DNA of 64,000 nucleotides from Bacteroidota bacterium (GCA_020162035.1 JAIUNM010000017.1:22852-86851); one strand, 5' to 3'. Positions 17,017-27,547 are shown, counted from the first letter of the stretch. The notes: generated by a model from the letters alone, not told the origin. Made by a program: numbers and translations.

Positions 17017-18861
17017 TTACTCTACAGTAACGCTTTTTGCTAAATTTCTTGGCTGGTCAACATTACACCCACGCATTACAGCAATATGATAAGAAAGTAA
17101 TTGAAGTGGAATTACAGAAATTAATGGCACTAATAATTCATCTGTTTCAGGAATTTCTATTGTATGATCTGCCATAGATTTTACTTCATGATCGTCCTCT
17201 GTAACAACTGCAATTACCTGCCCTTTGCGCGCTTTAACTTCTTGAATATTGCTTACTACTTTTTCGTAATTAGCGCCTTTTGTTGCAATTACAAACACTG
17301 GCATTGCATCATCAATTAACGCAATTGGCCCATGCTTCATTTCAGCTGCAGGATAACCTTCAGCGTGTATATAACTTATTTCTTTTAATTTTAATGCTCC
17401 TTCTAACGCTACAGGAAAAGAAACGCCTCTACCTAAATATAAAGCGTTTGAACTATCTTTATATTTAAATGCAATTGTTTTAATTGCATCATTTAATTTT
17501 AAAACCTCTTCAATTTTTGAAGGTACAGATTCTAATTCATACAATAGTTGTCTGAATCTACTTTCGGGTAAAGTTCCTCTTACCTTTGCTAATTCAAGCG
17601 CCATTAATGTAATTACAGTTATTTGAGCTGTAAATGCTTTAGTGCTTGCAACACCAATTTCGGGGCCTGCATGTGTGTAACTACCGCAATGCGTTGCTCT
17701 GGCAATACTACTTCCAACAACATTACAAATTCCTATAACAGTTGCTCCTTTACTTTTTGCTAATTCAATTGCTGCAAGAGTATCTGCAGTTTCTCCACTT
17801 TGAGATACAGCAATTACAATATCATCTTCATAAATTACAGGGTTTCTATATCTAAATTCAGATGCATACTCTACTTCAACTGGTATTCGTCCCATCTCTT
17901 CAAACAAATATTCTCCAACTAAACATGCATGCCAACTTGTACCGCAAGCAATAAATATGATTCGTTTTGCTTTTTCAAATTTTTTACGATGATCTTCAAT
18001 TCCTCCCAATTTGATTTCTGCATTTGTAGCATTTAATCTTCCACGCATACTATCTAATACAGATCTTGGTTGCTCATAAATTTCTTTAAGCATAAAATGG
18101 TCATAACCACCTTTTTCAATCGACTCTAACTCTAATGATAATTCTTGAATAAAAGGTGTTACCTCTTTATCTTTTAAATTTTTTATTTTTAAATCTTTAT
18201 CTCGTCTTAAAGATGCTACTTGTTCATCTTCTAGATAAACTACATTTTTAGTGTATTCAATAATTGGCGAAGCGTCTGATGCAATAAAAAATTCTCCATT
18301 CCCTACCCCAATAACCATAGGACTTCCTTTTTTGGCCGCAACTAAAATATCAGGGTCGTTTTTATCTAACACAACAATTGCATAGGCTCCTATAACTTGT
18401 TTTAATGCAATTTGTACGGCTTCGCTTAATTTGCATTTTTCGTGTTGTAAAATTTCTTCTATTAAATGTATAAGAACTTCAGTGTCTGTTTGGCTTAAAA
18501 AATTATGTCCGCGTTTAATTAAATTTTCTTTAATTGATGCGTAATTTTCTATGATTCCATTATGAATCATTACCATGTTTTTACTTTGAGAATAATGTGG
18601 GTGCGAATTAACATCATTTGGTTCGCCATGGGTAGCCCATCTTGTATGACCAATTCCTATAGTTCCTTTTGTGTTTTGACCCTTTGCAAATTCAACTAAA
18701 TCGGCAACTTTACCTTTTTTCTTATAAACATTTAATTGGTTTTTATCGTCAAGCATAGCTACGCCTGCGCTATCATAACCTCTATATTCTAATCTTTGTA
18801 AACCTTTTATTAAAATTGGGTAAGCTTCGCGCTTACCAATGTATCCAACAATACCACACAT
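17017..18861 (-). CDS. glmS: Glutamine--fructose-6-phosphate aminotransferase (isomerizing)
   Basis: GlmS makes glucosamine-6-phosphate, the first step to UDP-GlcNAc for peptidoglycan and lipid A. The class II glutaminase domain starts MCGIVGYIG with the nucleophile Cys2, followed by the conserved GHTRWATHG and NSHPH. Two SIS sugar-isomerase domains follow (FIACGTSWHA; SQSGETADT; YLGRGVSFPVALEGALKLKEISY). The C terminus reads DQPRNLAKSVTVE, the canonical ending. The length of 614 is normal. I see no glmS ribozyme in the 220 nt upstream, as expected outside Firmicutes. Confidence 0.97.
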   Translation of the reverse strand: MCGIVGYIGKREAYPILIKGLQRLEYRGYDSAGVAMLDDKNQLNVYKKKGKVADLVEFAKGQNTKGTIGIGHTRWATHGEPNDVNSHPHYSQSKNMVMIHNGIIENYASIKENLIKRGHNFLSQTDTEVLIHLIEEILQHEKCKLSEAVQIALKQVIGAYAIVVLDKNDPDILVAAKKGSPMVIGVGNGEFFIASDASPIIEYTKNVVYLEDEQVASLRRDKDLKIKNLKDKEVTPFIQELSLELESIEKGGYDHFMLKEIYEQPRSVLDSMRGRLNATNAEIKLGGIEDHRKKFEKAKRIIFIACGTSWHACLVGEYLFEEMGRIPVEVEYASEFRYRNPVIYEDDIVIAVSQSGETADTLAAIELAKSKGATVIGICNVVGSSIARATHCGSYTHAGPEIGVASTKAFTAQITVITLMALELAKVRGTLPESRFRQLLYELESVPSKIEEVLKLNDAIKTIAFKYKDSSNALYLGRGVSFPVALEGALKLKEISYIHAEGYPAAEMKHGPIALIDDAMPVFVIATKGANYEKVVSNIQEVKARKGQVIAVVTEDDHEVKSMADHTIEIPETDELLVPLISVIPLQLLSYHIAVMRGCNVDQPRNLAKSVTVE

Positions 18862-18883
18862 AATAAATAAAATTAATTAGCTT

Positions 18884-18891
18884 TAAAGATA
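18884..18891 (-). promoter_or_regulatory. Candidate -7 promoter element for glmS
   Basis: The minus strand reads TATCTTTA, a TAnnTTTA variant of the Bacteroidota -7 box, 22 nt upstream of the glmS ATG. It lies in the 220-nt AT-rich gap shared with the divergent clpB (18862-19081), in which I see no other gene or RNA. Confidence 0.35.
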
Positions 18892-19081
18892 ATCAATTTA
18901 TAAAATATATATCTAAAAAAACATTTAATTAATCACAATTATTTGTTTAAAAAACATGACCAATTGACCTAAATATTTGAGTTTTAAAGACAAATAGTCC
19001 TTAAAATTTAAAAACACTGCCTAAATAACATAAATTTAATAATGGAATATTTTATGTAATAAATAATGAAAATTTAATTTT

Positions 19082-21682
19082 ATGAATTTTAATAATTACA
19101 CTATAAAAGCACAAGAAGCAATACAACAAGCGTTGCAAATTGCTTCTGAAAATAAAAACCAAGCTATAGAACCAATTCATTTACTTAAAGGTATTTTAAC
19201 AGTAGATGAAAACGTGTTTCCTTTTATTTTGAAAAAGGCAAACATTAATTTAACATCAATACAGAAATTAGTTGATGCTCAATTAAAATCTTTACCAACT
19301 AGTAGTTCAAGTAATCAACAACCCTACTTATCATCAGATTCTAACAATGTATTTACAAAAGCAAATGCCTTAATTAAAGAATATAAAGATGAATTTGTTT
19401 CGGTTGAACATATTATATTAGCAATATTAAGCGGAAAAGATGTTACTTCTAAAATTCTACAAGATGCTGGACTAAATGAAAAAGGCGCAAAATTAGCTAT
19501 TGCAGATTTAAGAAAAGGTTCGCGAGTTACATCACAAACACAAGAAGAAACATATAACGCATTAAATAAATACGCCATAAACTTAAATGTACAAGCAAAA
19601 AACGGAAAACTAGACCCAGTAATTGGAAGAGATGAAGAAATAAGAAGGGTTTTGCAAATTTTATCAAGGCGCACAAAAAATAATCCTATTTTAGTTGGCG
19701 AACCTGGTGTAGGTAAAACTGCTATTGCAGAAGGTTTAGCTCATAGAATAAATAATGGCGATGTTCCTGAAAATTTAAAAAGCAAACAAGTTTTTAGCTT
19801 AGATATGGGAGCTCTTATTGCAGGTGCAAAATATAAAGGTGAGTTTGAAGAAAGATTAAAATCGGTTGTTAAAGAAGTTATAAGCTCTGACGGAGAAATA
19901 ATTTTGTTTATTGACGAAATTCATACTCTAGTTGGCGCTGGCGGAGGAGGCGAAGGAGCAATGGACGCTGCAAACATTTTAAAACCTGCTTTAGCCAGAG
20001 GTGAGTTACGTTCTATTGGTGCAACTACACTTAATGAATATCAAAAATACTTTGAAAAAGACAAAGCACTTGAAAGAAGATTTCAAAAAGTGATGGTAGA
20101 AGAACCAGACGCTGATGATGCAATTTCTATATTAAGGGGGATTAAAGAAAAATATGAAACACATCATAAAGTTAGAATTAAAGATGAAGCTATAATTGCA
20201 GCAGTAGAACTTAGTCAGCGTTATATTAATGATAGATTTTTGCCAGATAAAGCAATTGATTTAATGGATGAAGCTGCAAGTAAATTAAGAATGCAAATAA
20301 ATAGTATGCCTATTGAATTAGATGAAGTTGAAAGAAAAATAATGCAATTTGAAATTGAAAGAGAGGCAATGAAACGCGAAAACGAAACTGCTAAAGTAGA
20401 TTCTTTAAATAAAGAAATAGCAAATTTACAAGACACAAGTAAAGCATTAAAAGCAAAATGGCAAAACGAAAAAGAAGTTATTGAAGGTGTACAAAAAATA
20501 AAACTCGAAATTGAAGAATTAAAACAACAAGCCGTAAATTTTGAAAAACAAGGCGATTATGGTAAAGTTGCTGAAATTCGTTATGGTAAAGTAAAAGAAG
20601 CTGAACAAAAATTAAATGAACTTGAATTAAAATTAACTCAGGCAAAAGAAAGTGGATCGCAACTTGTAAAAGAAGAAGTAGATAGTGAAGATATTGCAGC
20701 TGTAATTAGCGCTTGGACAGGTATACCATTGAATAGAATGTTACAAAGCGAAAAAGAAAAATTACTACATCTTGAAGCCGAACTACAAAAACGTGTTGTT
20801 GGTCAACACGAAGCTATTGAAAGTATTGCAGATGCTGTTAGAAGAAGTCGTGCTGGTTTACAAGATGCAAAAAAACCAATTGGATCATTTATCTTTTTAG
20901 GCACAACGGGTGTTGGTAAAACAGAATTAGCAAAAGCATTAGCTGAGTTTTTATTTAATAACGAAAACTCAATGACTAGAATTGATATGAGTGAATACCA
21001 AGAAAAACATACCGTAAGTCGTTTAATTGGTGCCCCTCCGGGCTATGTTGGCTTTGAAGATGGTGGGCAATTAACAGAAGCTGTGAGGCGCAAACCATAT
21101 AGTGTTATATTGTTAGATGAAATTGAAAAAGCGCACCCTGATGTTTTTAATATTTTATTACAAGTTTTAGATGATGGAAGATTAACAGATAATAAAGGTA
21201 GAACTGTAAATTTTAAAAATACAATTGTTATTATGACAAGTAACATTGGCTCTCATATCATTCAAGAAAATTTTGCAAAATTAGATTTAAAAAATAAAGA
21301 CTCGATAATAGCAAAAACAAAAACAGAAGTTTATGAATTGCTTAAACAAAATGTAAGACCAGAATTTTTAAATAGAATAGATGAAGTAATTATGTTTGAG
21401 CCTTTGCAACGTGAGGATATTTTAAAAATTGTTGAAATTCAATTTAGAAGTATTAAACAAAGGCTTTTAGAACAACAAGTGAATTTAAATATTACAAATG
21501 AAGCAATGGATTGGCTAGCTCAATTAGGCTACGACCCGCAATTTGGTGCAAGACCAGTAAAACGAGTTATTCAAAAACAAATTTTGAATGAATTAAGTAA
21601 ACAAATATTAGCAGGTAATATTAATAAAGAAAAAGAAATTGTTATTGATGTTAAAAACAACCAGTTTACATTTAGTAATTAA
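19082..21682 (+). CDS. clpB: ATP-dependent disaggregase ClpB
   Basis: ClpB is the Hsp100 disaggregase that works with DnaK to rescue aggregated protein. Order: Clp-N double repeat (1-150), AAA-1 with Walker A GEPGVGKT (206-213) and Walker [14 protein letters not shown], a long coiled-coil middle domain (about 400-530), and AAA-2 with Walker A GTTGVGKT (607-614) and [16 protein letters not shown], then the D2-small domain. The 866-residue length with a full middle domain separates it from ClpA/ClpC. Its stop overlaps the converging UXS stop by four bases. Confidence 0.97.
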   Translation: MNFNNYTIKAQEAIQQALQIASENKNQAIEPIHLLKGILTVDENVFPFILKKANINLTSIQKLVDAQLKSLPTSSSSNQQPYLSSDSNNVFTKANALIKEYKDEFVSVEHIILAILSGKDVTSKILQDAGLNEKGAKLAIADLRKGSRVTSQTQEETYNALNKYAINLNVQAKNGKLDPVIGRDEEIRRVLQILSRRTKNNPILVGEPGVGKTAIAEGLAHRINNGDVPENLKSKQVFSLDMGALIAGAKYKGEFEERLKSVVKEVISSDGEIILFIDEIHTLVGAGGGGEGAMDAANILKPALARGELRSIGATTLNEYQKYFEKDKALERRFQKVMVEEPDADDAISILRGIKEKYETHHKVRIKDEAIIAAVELSQRYINDRFLPDKAIDLMDEAASKLRMQINSMPIELDEVERKIMQFEIEREAMKRENETAKVDSLNKEIANLQDTSKALKAKWQNEKEVIEGVQKIKLEIEELKQQAVNFEKQGDYGKVAEIRYGKVKEAEQKLNELELKLTQAKESGSQLVKEEVDSEDIAAVISAWTGIPLNRMLQSEKEKLLHLEAELQKRVVGQHEAIESIADAVRRSRAGLQDAKKPIGSFIFLGTTGVGKTELAKALAEFLFNNENSMTRIDMSEYQEKHTVSRLIGAPPGYVGFEDGGQLTEAVRRKPYSVILLDEIEKAHPDVFNILLQVLDDGRLTDNKGRTVNFKNTIVIMTSNIGSHIIQENFAKLDLKNKDSIIAKTKTEVYELLKQNVRPEFLNRIDEVIMFEPLQREDILKIVEIQFRSIKQRLLEQQVNLNITNEAMDWLAQLGYDPQFGARPVKRVIQKQILNELSKQILAGNINKEKEIVIDVKNNQFTFSN

Positions 21683-22653
21683 AATTTACGGTGCTCAACT
21701 TTATTAAGTTCTTCAGGGCTCAATGATTTAAAATATTCGTAAGTAATTTTTAAACCTTGGGCTCTGTTTACTTTTGGTTCCCAATTCAAAATTTCTTTTG
21801 CTTTTGTTATATCTGGCCTTCTTTGTTTTGGATCATCTTTTGGTAATGGTTTACTAATTAATTTTTGATTTGCTCCAGTTAATTTTAATATTTCTTCGCC
21901 AAATTCTTTAATTGTTATTTCATCGGGGTTACCAACATTTACTGGCAAATGATAATTACTTAACAACAATCTATAAATACCTTCAACTAAATCATCTACA
22001 TAACAAAAACTACGTGTTTGGCTACCATCACCAAACATAGTTAAATCTTCGCCGCGTAATGCTTGACCAATAAATGCAGGTAAAACTCTACCATCATTTA
22101 AACGCATACGCGGCCCATATGTATTAAAAATTCTAACAATTCTAGTTTCTAAACCATGCGCATCGTGGTAAGCCATAGTTATAGCTTCCATAAAACGTTT
22201 AGCTTCATCGTAACAACCACGAGGACCAACAGGGTTTACATTTCCCCAATATTCTTCATTTTGAGGATGAACGTGCGGGTCGCCATAAACTTCGCTGGTT
22301 GAAGCAACTAAAACCCTAGCATTTTTAACTCGTGCCAAACCTAAAACATTATGTGTCCCTAAAGATGAAACTTTTAAAGTTTGAATTGGAATTTTTAAGT
22401 AATCAATAGGACTTGCAGGAGAAGCGAAATGCAATATATAATCAATATTTCCAGGCACATGAATAAATTTACTTACATCATGATGGTAAAATTCAAACTG
22501 AGGCAATTTAAATAAATGTTCAATATTTTTTAAATCGCCTGTTATTAAATTATCCATAGCTACAACATGCATCCCTTCTTTAACAAATCTGTCGCACAAA
22601 TGAGAACCTAAAAAGCCTGCAGCTCCTGTAATTAAAACTCTTTTTTTATCCAT
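21679..22653 (-). CDS. UDP-glucuronate decarboxylase (UDP-xylose synthase), extended SDR
   Basis: The enzyme converts UDP-glucuronate to UDP-xylose through a 4-keto intermediate. The NAD site is GAAGFLG (10-16); the catalytic Tyr148 and Lys152 are in CYDEAKRF after GPRG, a strip typical of [17 protein letters not shown] supplies the Ser/Thr. R-rich [10 protein letters not shown] and [17 protein letters not shown] are also typical. It is the last gene of a block with UDP-glucose dehydrogenase (21 nt upstream), which supplies its substrate. Its closest alternative would be another UDP-sugar epimerase, but the motifs favour UXS. Confidence 0.9.
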   Translation of the reverse strand: MDKKRVLITGAAGFLGSHLCDRFVKEGMHVVAMDNLITGDLKNIEHLFKLPQFEFYHHDVSKFIHVPGNIDYILHFASPASPIDYLKIPIQTLKVSSLGTHNVLGLARVKNARVLVASTSEVYGDPHVHPQNEEYWGNVNPVGPRGCYDEAKRFMEAITMAYHDAHGLETRIVRIFNTYGPRMRLNDGRVLPAFIGQALRGEDLTMFGDGSQTRSFCYVDDLVEGIYRLLLSNYHLPVNVGNPDEITIKEFGEEILKLTGANQKLISKPLPKDDPKQRRPDITKAKEILNWEPKVNRAQGLKITYEYFKSLSPEELNKVEHRKF

Positions 22654-22674
22654 ACAATTTATTTATAACAAATT

Positions 22675-24006
22675 TTAATTACTTTTTAATGTGTTTATCC
22701 CTATACAATAATATGCAAACCCAAGTTGTTCCATATCTTTTGCATCAAATACATTTCTACCGTCAAACAAAACTTTATTATTTAATCTTTTACCAATTTC
22801 ATTAAAATTAGGCACTCTAAATTCTGGCCATTCTGTTACAATTAATAATGCATCTGCATTATTTAAAGTATCATACATATCTGTTGTGTAAGATATTGTA
22901 TCACCAAGTATTTTTTTTGCTTCGTGCATTGCAACGGGGTCGTAAGCAACAACTGATGCGCCTGCTTTTAATAATTTTTCAACTATTACTAAACTTGGAG
23001 CTTCGCGCATATCATCAGTTTTTGGTTTAAACGATAAACCCCATAATGCAAAGGTTTTACCTTTTAAATTATTATTAAAATGTGTGCGTACTTTATTAAA
23101 TAAAACTTCTTTTTGTTGTTCATTAACTTCTTCAACTGCATTTAAAATGCGCATATTGTAATTGTTTTCTTTAGCCGTTTTAATTAATGCTTTTACATCT
23201 TTAGGAAAACAACTTCCACCATAACCAACACCAGGGTATATAAATTTAGAACCAATGCGAGTATCTGTTCCAATTCCTTTTCTAACCATATTAACATCAG
23301 CCCCCATAATTTCGCATAAGTTTGCAACATCATTCATAAAGCTAATTTTAGTTGCAAGCATTGCATTTGCAGCATACTTTGTCATCTCTGCGCTTGGAAT
23401 ATCCATAAATATAATTGGATGTCCATTCATTAAAAACGGTTTATATAATTTTTTCATTATCTCTTCCGCATTTAGATGATCAGTGCCTACAACAATTCTA
23501 TCGGGCTTCATAAAATCTTCTATAGCTGCTCCTTCTTTTAAAAACTCAGGGTTTGAAGAAACATAAAACTCTAAATTAGAATTTCGTTTATTTAATTCTG
23601 ATTTAACAGCATTTCTTACTTTCTCTGCGGTACCAACAGGCACAGTAGATTTTGTAACTACAACTAATGGTTTTTGCATGTTAGCTCCTATTTCCGCAGC
23701 AACTGCTAAAACGTATTTTAAATCTGCCGAACCATCTTCGCCAGGAGGTGTTCCAACAGCAATAAAAGCAATTTCAGAGTCAATTATACTTTCTTTAAGA
23801 GAAGTGGAAAAATGTAATCTACTTTTTTGAAAATTACGTAATACCATTTCTTCTAAACCTGGTTCGTATATAGGTAAAATTCCGTTTTTTAAATTTTCAA
23901 TTTTTGTTTTATCTATATCAACACAAGTTACATTTACTCCTACTTCAGCAAAACAGGTACCTGTAACTAATCCAACATAACCTGTTCCAACAACTGTAAT
24001 TTTCAT
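22675..24006 (-). CDS. UDP-glucose 6-dehydrogenase
   Basis: The enzyme oxidises UDP-glucose twice to UDP-glucuronate with NAD+. The N-terminal Rossmann motif is GTGYVG (7-12), the middle includes VVTKSTVPVGTAEKV and NPEFLKEGAAIEDF, and the nucleophile is Cys266 in YGGSCFPKD. The C-terminal UDP-binding domain has LSFKPKTDDMREAPS and FDGRN. The length of 443 is typical. It sits between a DegT aminotransferase (1 nt) and UDP-xylose synthase (21 nt), so the three form a nucleotide-sugar operon. Confidence 0.95.
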   Translation of the reverse strand: MKITVVGTGYVGLVTGTCFAEVGVNVTCVDIDKTKIENLKNGILPIYEPGLEEMVLRNFQKSRLHFSTSLKESIIDSEIAFIAVGTPPGEDGSADLKYVLAVAAEIGANMQKPLVVVTKSTVPVGTAEKVRNAVKSELNKRNSNLEFYVSSNPEFLKEGAAIEDFMKPDRIVVGTDHLNAEEIMKKLYKPFLMNGHPIIFMDIPSAEMTKYAANAMLATKISFMNDVANLCEIMGADVNMVRKGIGTDTRIGSKFIYPGVGYGGSCFPKDVKALIKTAKENNYNMRILNAVEEVNEQQKEVLFNKVRTHFNNNLKGKTFALWGLSFKPKTDDMREAPSLVIVEKLLKAGASVVAYDPVAMHEAKKILGDTISYTTDMYDTLNNADALLIVTEWPEFRVPNFNEIGKRLNNKVLFDGRNVFDAKDMEQLGFAYYCIGINTLKSN

Positions 24007-24007
24007 T

Positions 24008-25150
24008 TTATTTTAATAAATCAATTAATGTTTCTGTAATATATTTTAAAGATTCTGCATCCATTTCTGTATGCATTGGTAATGAAAGTACACATTTACA
24101 TAATGTTTCGGTTACTGGAAAATCTCCAGATTTATATCTATCACTTTTAAATGCTTTTTGTTCGTGCAATGGAATTGGATAATAAATCATTGCAGGTATA
24201 CCTTTTTCTTGTAATTGTTCGCGTAATTTAGTTCTATCAACATTAATTAGTTGCAATGTATATTGATGAAAAACATGAGTTGAATTTTTAACCCTTACTG
24301 GTGTTTTAAGTTTAGGATGATTAGCAAATGCTTTATCATAATAATTTGCAACTGTATTTCTTGCAACTGCATATTCATCTAAATGTTTTAATTTTGCATT
24401 TAGTACTACTGCTTGAATTGTATCTAATCGTGAGTTAACACCTAATACATCGTGAACGTATTGAACACTTTGACCATGATGCGAAATCATTTTTAACTTT
24501 TTAGCAAGCTCATCGTCATTTGTGTACATTGCACCTCCATCGCCATAACAACCTAAATTTTTACTTGGGAAAAAAGATGTACAACCAATTGTTCCAATTG
24601 TTCCAGCTTTAACTGTTGTGCCATTAGAAAACGTGTAATCAGCTCCAATTGCTTGAGCTACATCTTCAATTACAAATAAATTATATTTTTTTGCTAATGC
24701 CATAATTTTTTCCATATTGGCGCATTGCCCAAATAAATGTACAGGCACTATTGCTTTAGTTTTTGGGGTAATTGCTTTTTCAATTGCTTCAACATCAATA
24801 TCAAAAGTATCTGAATAAACATCTACTAAAACAGGCGTTAAACCTAGCAAACCAATAACTTCAGCTGTTGCAACGTAAGTAAAACTTGCGGTAATAACCT
24901 CATCGCCCGGTTTTAAATCTAAAGCCATCATTGCAATTTGTAATGCATCTGTACCATTGGCGCATGGAATTACATGTTTAACATTTAAATATTTTTCTAA
25001 ATTTGTTTGAAACTCTTTAACAGCTGGTCCATTAATAAATGCAGTGTTTGAAATAACATCTTGAATGCCAGCATCTATTTCTGTTTTAATTTTTTCGTAT
25101 TGACTTTTTAAGTCAACCATTTGAATTTTTTTATTGGCTAAAATTGACAT
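24008..25150 (-). CDS. DegT/DnrJ/EryC1/StrS-family sugar aminotransferase
   Basis: This PLP enzyme probably transaminates a nucleotide-linked keto sugar. Landmarks: ANGTDALQIAMMALDLKPGDEVI (cofactor phosphate site), VIEDVAQAIGA with Asp163 and Gln166, and the Schiff-base Lys197 in FFPSKNLGCYGDGG. HHGQSVQYVHDVLGVNSRLDTIQAVVL is the typical substrate loop of the family. The length of 380 is normal. It leads the operon with UDP-glucose dehydrogenase and UDP-xylose synthase. Its keto-sugar donor is not fixed by the neighbours; the 4,6-dehydratase at 50951 is one possible source. Confidence 0.9.
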   Translation of the reverse strand: MSILANKKIQMVDLKSQYEKIKTEIDAGIQDVISNTAFINGPAVKEFQTNLEKYLNVKHVIPCANGTDALQIAMMALDLKPGDEVITASFTYVATAEVIGLLGLTPVLVDVYSDTFDIDVEAIEKAITPKTKAIVPVHLFGQCANMEKIMALAKKYNLFVIEDVAQAIGADYTFSNGTTVKAGTIGTIGCTSFFPSKNLGCYGDGGAMYTNDDELAKKLKMISHHGQSVQYVHDVLGVNSRLDTIQAVVLNAKLKHLDEYAVARNTVANYYDKAFANHPKLKTPVRVKNSTHVFHQYTLQLINVDRTKLREQLQEKGIPAMIYYPIPLHEQKAFKSDRYKSGDFPVTETLCKCVLSLPMHTEMDAESLKYITETLIDLLK

Positions 25151-25163
25151 ATAAAATAAACGT

Positions 25164-25195
25164 TAAATGTAATATTTTATTACGACTTAGCCAAA
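25164..25195 (-). promoter_or_regulatory. Promoter of the nucleotide-sugar operon
   Basis: On the minus strand TTTG (25192-25195) is followed after 20 nt by TACATTTA (25164-25171), close to the Bacteroidota consensus TTTG-N19-TAnnTTTG. The -7 box ends 13 nt before the aminotransferase ATG. Confidence 0.5.
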
Positions 25196-25265
25196 AATCA
25201 TTAGTCTGCAAAAGCATTACTAATACTTAAGTTTTTTTTAAAAAAATAGATTTACTCGATGTTTA

Positions 25266-25673
25266 TTAAAAAAAAGAAGCTAAAGCATTATCAAACCAAA
25301 TTGGCAATTTACAAGGTTTATTAGTTTTTTTATCTACACAAATTAAAGTTACTTTTCCTGTATTTAATAGTTCATTTTTTTGATTATAAACTTCATATTC
25401 AAAAGGAATTCTTACGCCAGTAACTTTTTCTTTTATTATAGTTTTTATAGTAAGTTCATCGTCGTAAAAAGCCGGTTTTTTATAATTTACGCTAAATTCG
25501 CTAACTGGTAATAAAATACCTTTTTCTTCAACATCTTTGTAGCTAAAACCTAATTGTCGTATTGCTTCAACCCTACCTACTTCGTAATACTGAGCATAAA
25601 CACCATAATAAGCGTAACCCATTTGGTCTGTTTCGCCATATCTTACCCTTATTTTGGTTTCTGCAACTAACAT
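25266..25673 (-). CDS. Acyl-CoA thioesterase, YbgC/FadM-type hotdog protein
   Basis: This short hotdog-fold hydrolase cleaves acyl-CoA thioesters. KIRVRYGETDQMGYAYYGVYAQYYEVGRVEAIRQLG is the family signature, including the catalytic Asp in ETDQMG. Strands such as DDELTIKTIIKEKVTGVRIPFEYEVYN follow. I start it at the ATG at 25671-25673 (135 residues) rather than at an in-frame TTG 15 nt further upstream, because MLVAETKIRVRYGETD matches the usual N terminus. The gap to the aminotransferase (115 nt) holds that operon's promoter, so it is probably a separate unit. Confidence 0.85.
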   Translation of the reverse strand: MLVAETKIRVRYGETDQMGYAYYGVYAQYYEVGRVEAIRQLGFSYKDVEEKGILLPVSEFSVNYKKPAFYDDELTIKTIIKEKVTGVRIPFEYEVYNQKNELLNTGKVTLICVDKKTNKPCKLPIWFDNALASFF

Positions 25674-25742
25674 ATAAATTTTACACAATTATAAATTTAA
25701 AAAATTAATTATCACATATTATTTTTATAAATTTATACACGC

Positions 25743-26474
25743 ATGCGTTTTACTTTTTTATTAAGTACAATTATTTTTATTGCATTAGGTTGTAATCGTA
25801 CAAATTATCTAATGTCAACAATGCATAACCAAGAAATTGTAAAAAACAACGAAACTAATTTAAAAGTAAACAGCTACATAAATCCATATAAACATAAGGT
25901 AGATTCTATTACAAACAGCGTAATTGCATTTGCAGATGATGTATTTAATAAAGATGGCGACAATTATAGTTTAGGGAATTTTAGTTGCGACGGAATTTAT
26001 TATATGGCAAAATTACATTATAAATTACCTATAAATATTGTGTTGCTAAATAAAGGCGGATTAAGGGTAAATTTACCAAAAGGAGAAATTAAAACTTCTA
26101 ATTTATTTGAGTTAATGCCTTTTGAAAACGAATTAGTAGTTTGTAAAATAAAAGGTAAAAATATAATAGAAGGTTCAAGAATTTTAATTGATAAAAAAGC
26201 TGCTTTTTTAGGCATGAAATTAAAAGGTAAAAATGAAAAATATGAACTAGAAATAAATAATTTACCAATACATCAAGATTCTGTTTATACTATATTAACA
26301 TCGGATTATTTAGCAAATGGAGGAGATAATTTTAGTTTTTTAAAAAACTCTACAGACCTTAAATTTCTTAATTTAAAAATTAGAGATGCTTTAATTGAAT
26401 ATTGTAAAATTTTAACTTCTCAAAACAAAACATTAAAACCATACACAGATGATAGATTTTCAATTTCAAAATAG
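25743..26474 (+). CDS. 5'-nucleotidase C-terminal domain protein, lipoprotein
   Basis: This corresponds to the substrate-binding C-terminal half of UshA-type 5'-nucleotidases, here encoded alone. MRFTFLLSTIIFIALGC is a lipoprotein signal peptide with the lipobox Cys17. GLRVNLPKGEIKTSNLFELMPFENELVVCKIKGKNI and YTILTSDYLANGGDNFSFLK are the family's nucleotide-stacking and lid motifs. The next gene, overlapping by 26 nt, encodes the missing metallophosphoesterase half, so the two probably act as one split enzyme. A TAAATTTA element (25728-25735) sits 7 nt before the ATG. Confidence 0.85.
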   Translation: MRFTFLLSTIIFIALGCNRTNYLMSTMHNQEIVKNNETNLKVNSYINPYKHKVDSITNSVIAFADDVFNKDGDNYSLGNFSCDGIYYMAKLHYKLPINIVLLNKGGLRVNLPKGEIKTSNLFELMPFENELVVCKIKGKNIIEGSRILIDKKAAFLGMKLKGKNEKYELEINNLPIHQDSVYTILTSDYLANGGDNFSFLKNSTDLKFLNLKIRDALIEYCKILTSQNKTLKPYTDDRFSISK

Positions 26475-27393
26475 AAGGGAGTTTTTGAAATATACTGCTG
26501 GTTGTGGTTTAATGCTGTATGGCTTAAATACAGATGCGCATAATGAATTTTTATCTAATAAAGAATTAACCGAGTTGCAAATTTTATATACCAACGACCA
26601 ACATAGTAGAATTGAGCCATTCCCCTCAAACGATGCTAAATATCCAAATGAAGGTGGTTTTGCTAAACGTGCATCGATTATTGAAAAATACAGAAACAAT
26701 TTTAAAAATGTTTTATTGTTAGATGCAGGAGATATATTTCAGGGCACACCCTATTTTAATTTTTATCAAGGCGAAATTGAATATAAATTAATGAGTTTAA
26801 TGGGTTATGATGCAACAACTTTTGGTAATCATGATTTTGATTTAGGTGTAGAAAATATTTTAAAACAAATGCCACACGCCAATTTTGATTTTATAAATAG
26901 TAATTATAATTTTTCTGATACAGCATTAAATAAAAACACTAAAATTAAACCTTATAAAATATTTAAAAAACAAAACCTTAAAATTGGTGTTTATGGTGTT
27001 GGCATAGAATTAAATGGATTAGTAAGCGAAAATAATTGCAAAAACATTCAATATCTAAATCCAATTAATGAGGCAAATAAAATTGAACACATTTTAAAAC
27101 ATGATGAAAAATGTGATTACATAATTTGTTTATCTCACCTTGGATACAAGTATGAATCAAATAAAGTTAGTGATACTGAATTAGCAAAAAAAACTAATTA
27201 CACAAATCTAATTATTGGCGGGCACACACATACGTTTTTAGAAAATCTTGTTGAAATAGAAAATTTATCGAAAAATATTACCTACATAACACAAGTTGGC
27301 TGGGCAGGAATTTGGTTAGGATCAATTAAAGTAACTTTTACTACTAATAAAAAAATTTTCTTACAAAACAATACCAATCATAAAGTTTTTTAG
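26449..27393 (+). CDS. 5'-nucleotidase metallophosphoesterase domain protein with Tat-like signal
   Basis: This is the catalytic half of a UshA-like nucleotidase, removing phosphate from nucleotides or related esters outside the inner membrane. NRREFLKYTAGCG near the N terminus is a twin-arginine signal. Metal-binding motifs are ILYTNDQHS (Asp and His), LDAGDIFQGTP, FGNHDFD and IIGGHTH, all intact. It overlaps the C-terminal-domain gene by 26 nt in another frame, so translation is likely coupled. Export by Tat suggests folding, possibly with metal, before transport, while its partner is a Sec lipoprotein. Confidence 0.88.
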   Translation: MIDFQFQNRREFLKYTAGCGLMLYGLNTDAHNEFLSNKELTELQILYTNDQHSRIEPFPSNDAKYPNEGGFAKRASIIEKYRNNFKNVLLLDAGDIFQGTPYFNFYQGEIEYKLMSLMGYDATTFGNHDFDLGVENILKQMPHANFDFINSNYNFSDTALNKNTKIKPYKIFKKQNLKIGVYGVGIELNGLVSENNCKNIQYLNPINEANKIEHILKHDEKCDYIICLSHLGYKYESNKVSDTELAKKTNYTNLIIGGHTHTFLENLVEIENLSKNITYITQVGWAGIWLGSIKVTFTTNKKIFLQNNTNHKVF

Positions 27394-27464
27394 GGTAAAG
27401 TAAAAAAAACTTAACAGCCAAATAAAAAAATTATTTTTTAATGACTTTTTTTTTGATTTTAGTA

Positions 27465-27494
27465 TTGGAAAAACAAATAATCGCATTATATTTA
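27465..27494 (+). promoter_or_regulatory. Promoter of dnaA
   Basis: TTG (27465-27467) is separated by 19 nt from TATATTTA (27487-27494), close to the Bacteroidota TTTG-N19-TAnnTTTG consensus. The dnaA ATG is 54 nt further on. I found no cluster of DnaA boxes in the 154-nt gap. Confidence 0.5.
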
Positions 27495-27547
27495 CAAACA
27501 GAAACGTGTTAATTACTATAAACAATTATATATTCAAAAAAAATTAA

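Noticed and set aside
18862..19081. glmS ribozyme or heat-shock element in the glmS-clpB gap
   Set aside because: No ribozyme core or CIRCE-like inverted repeat is visible, and the glmS ribozyme is not expected in this phylum.
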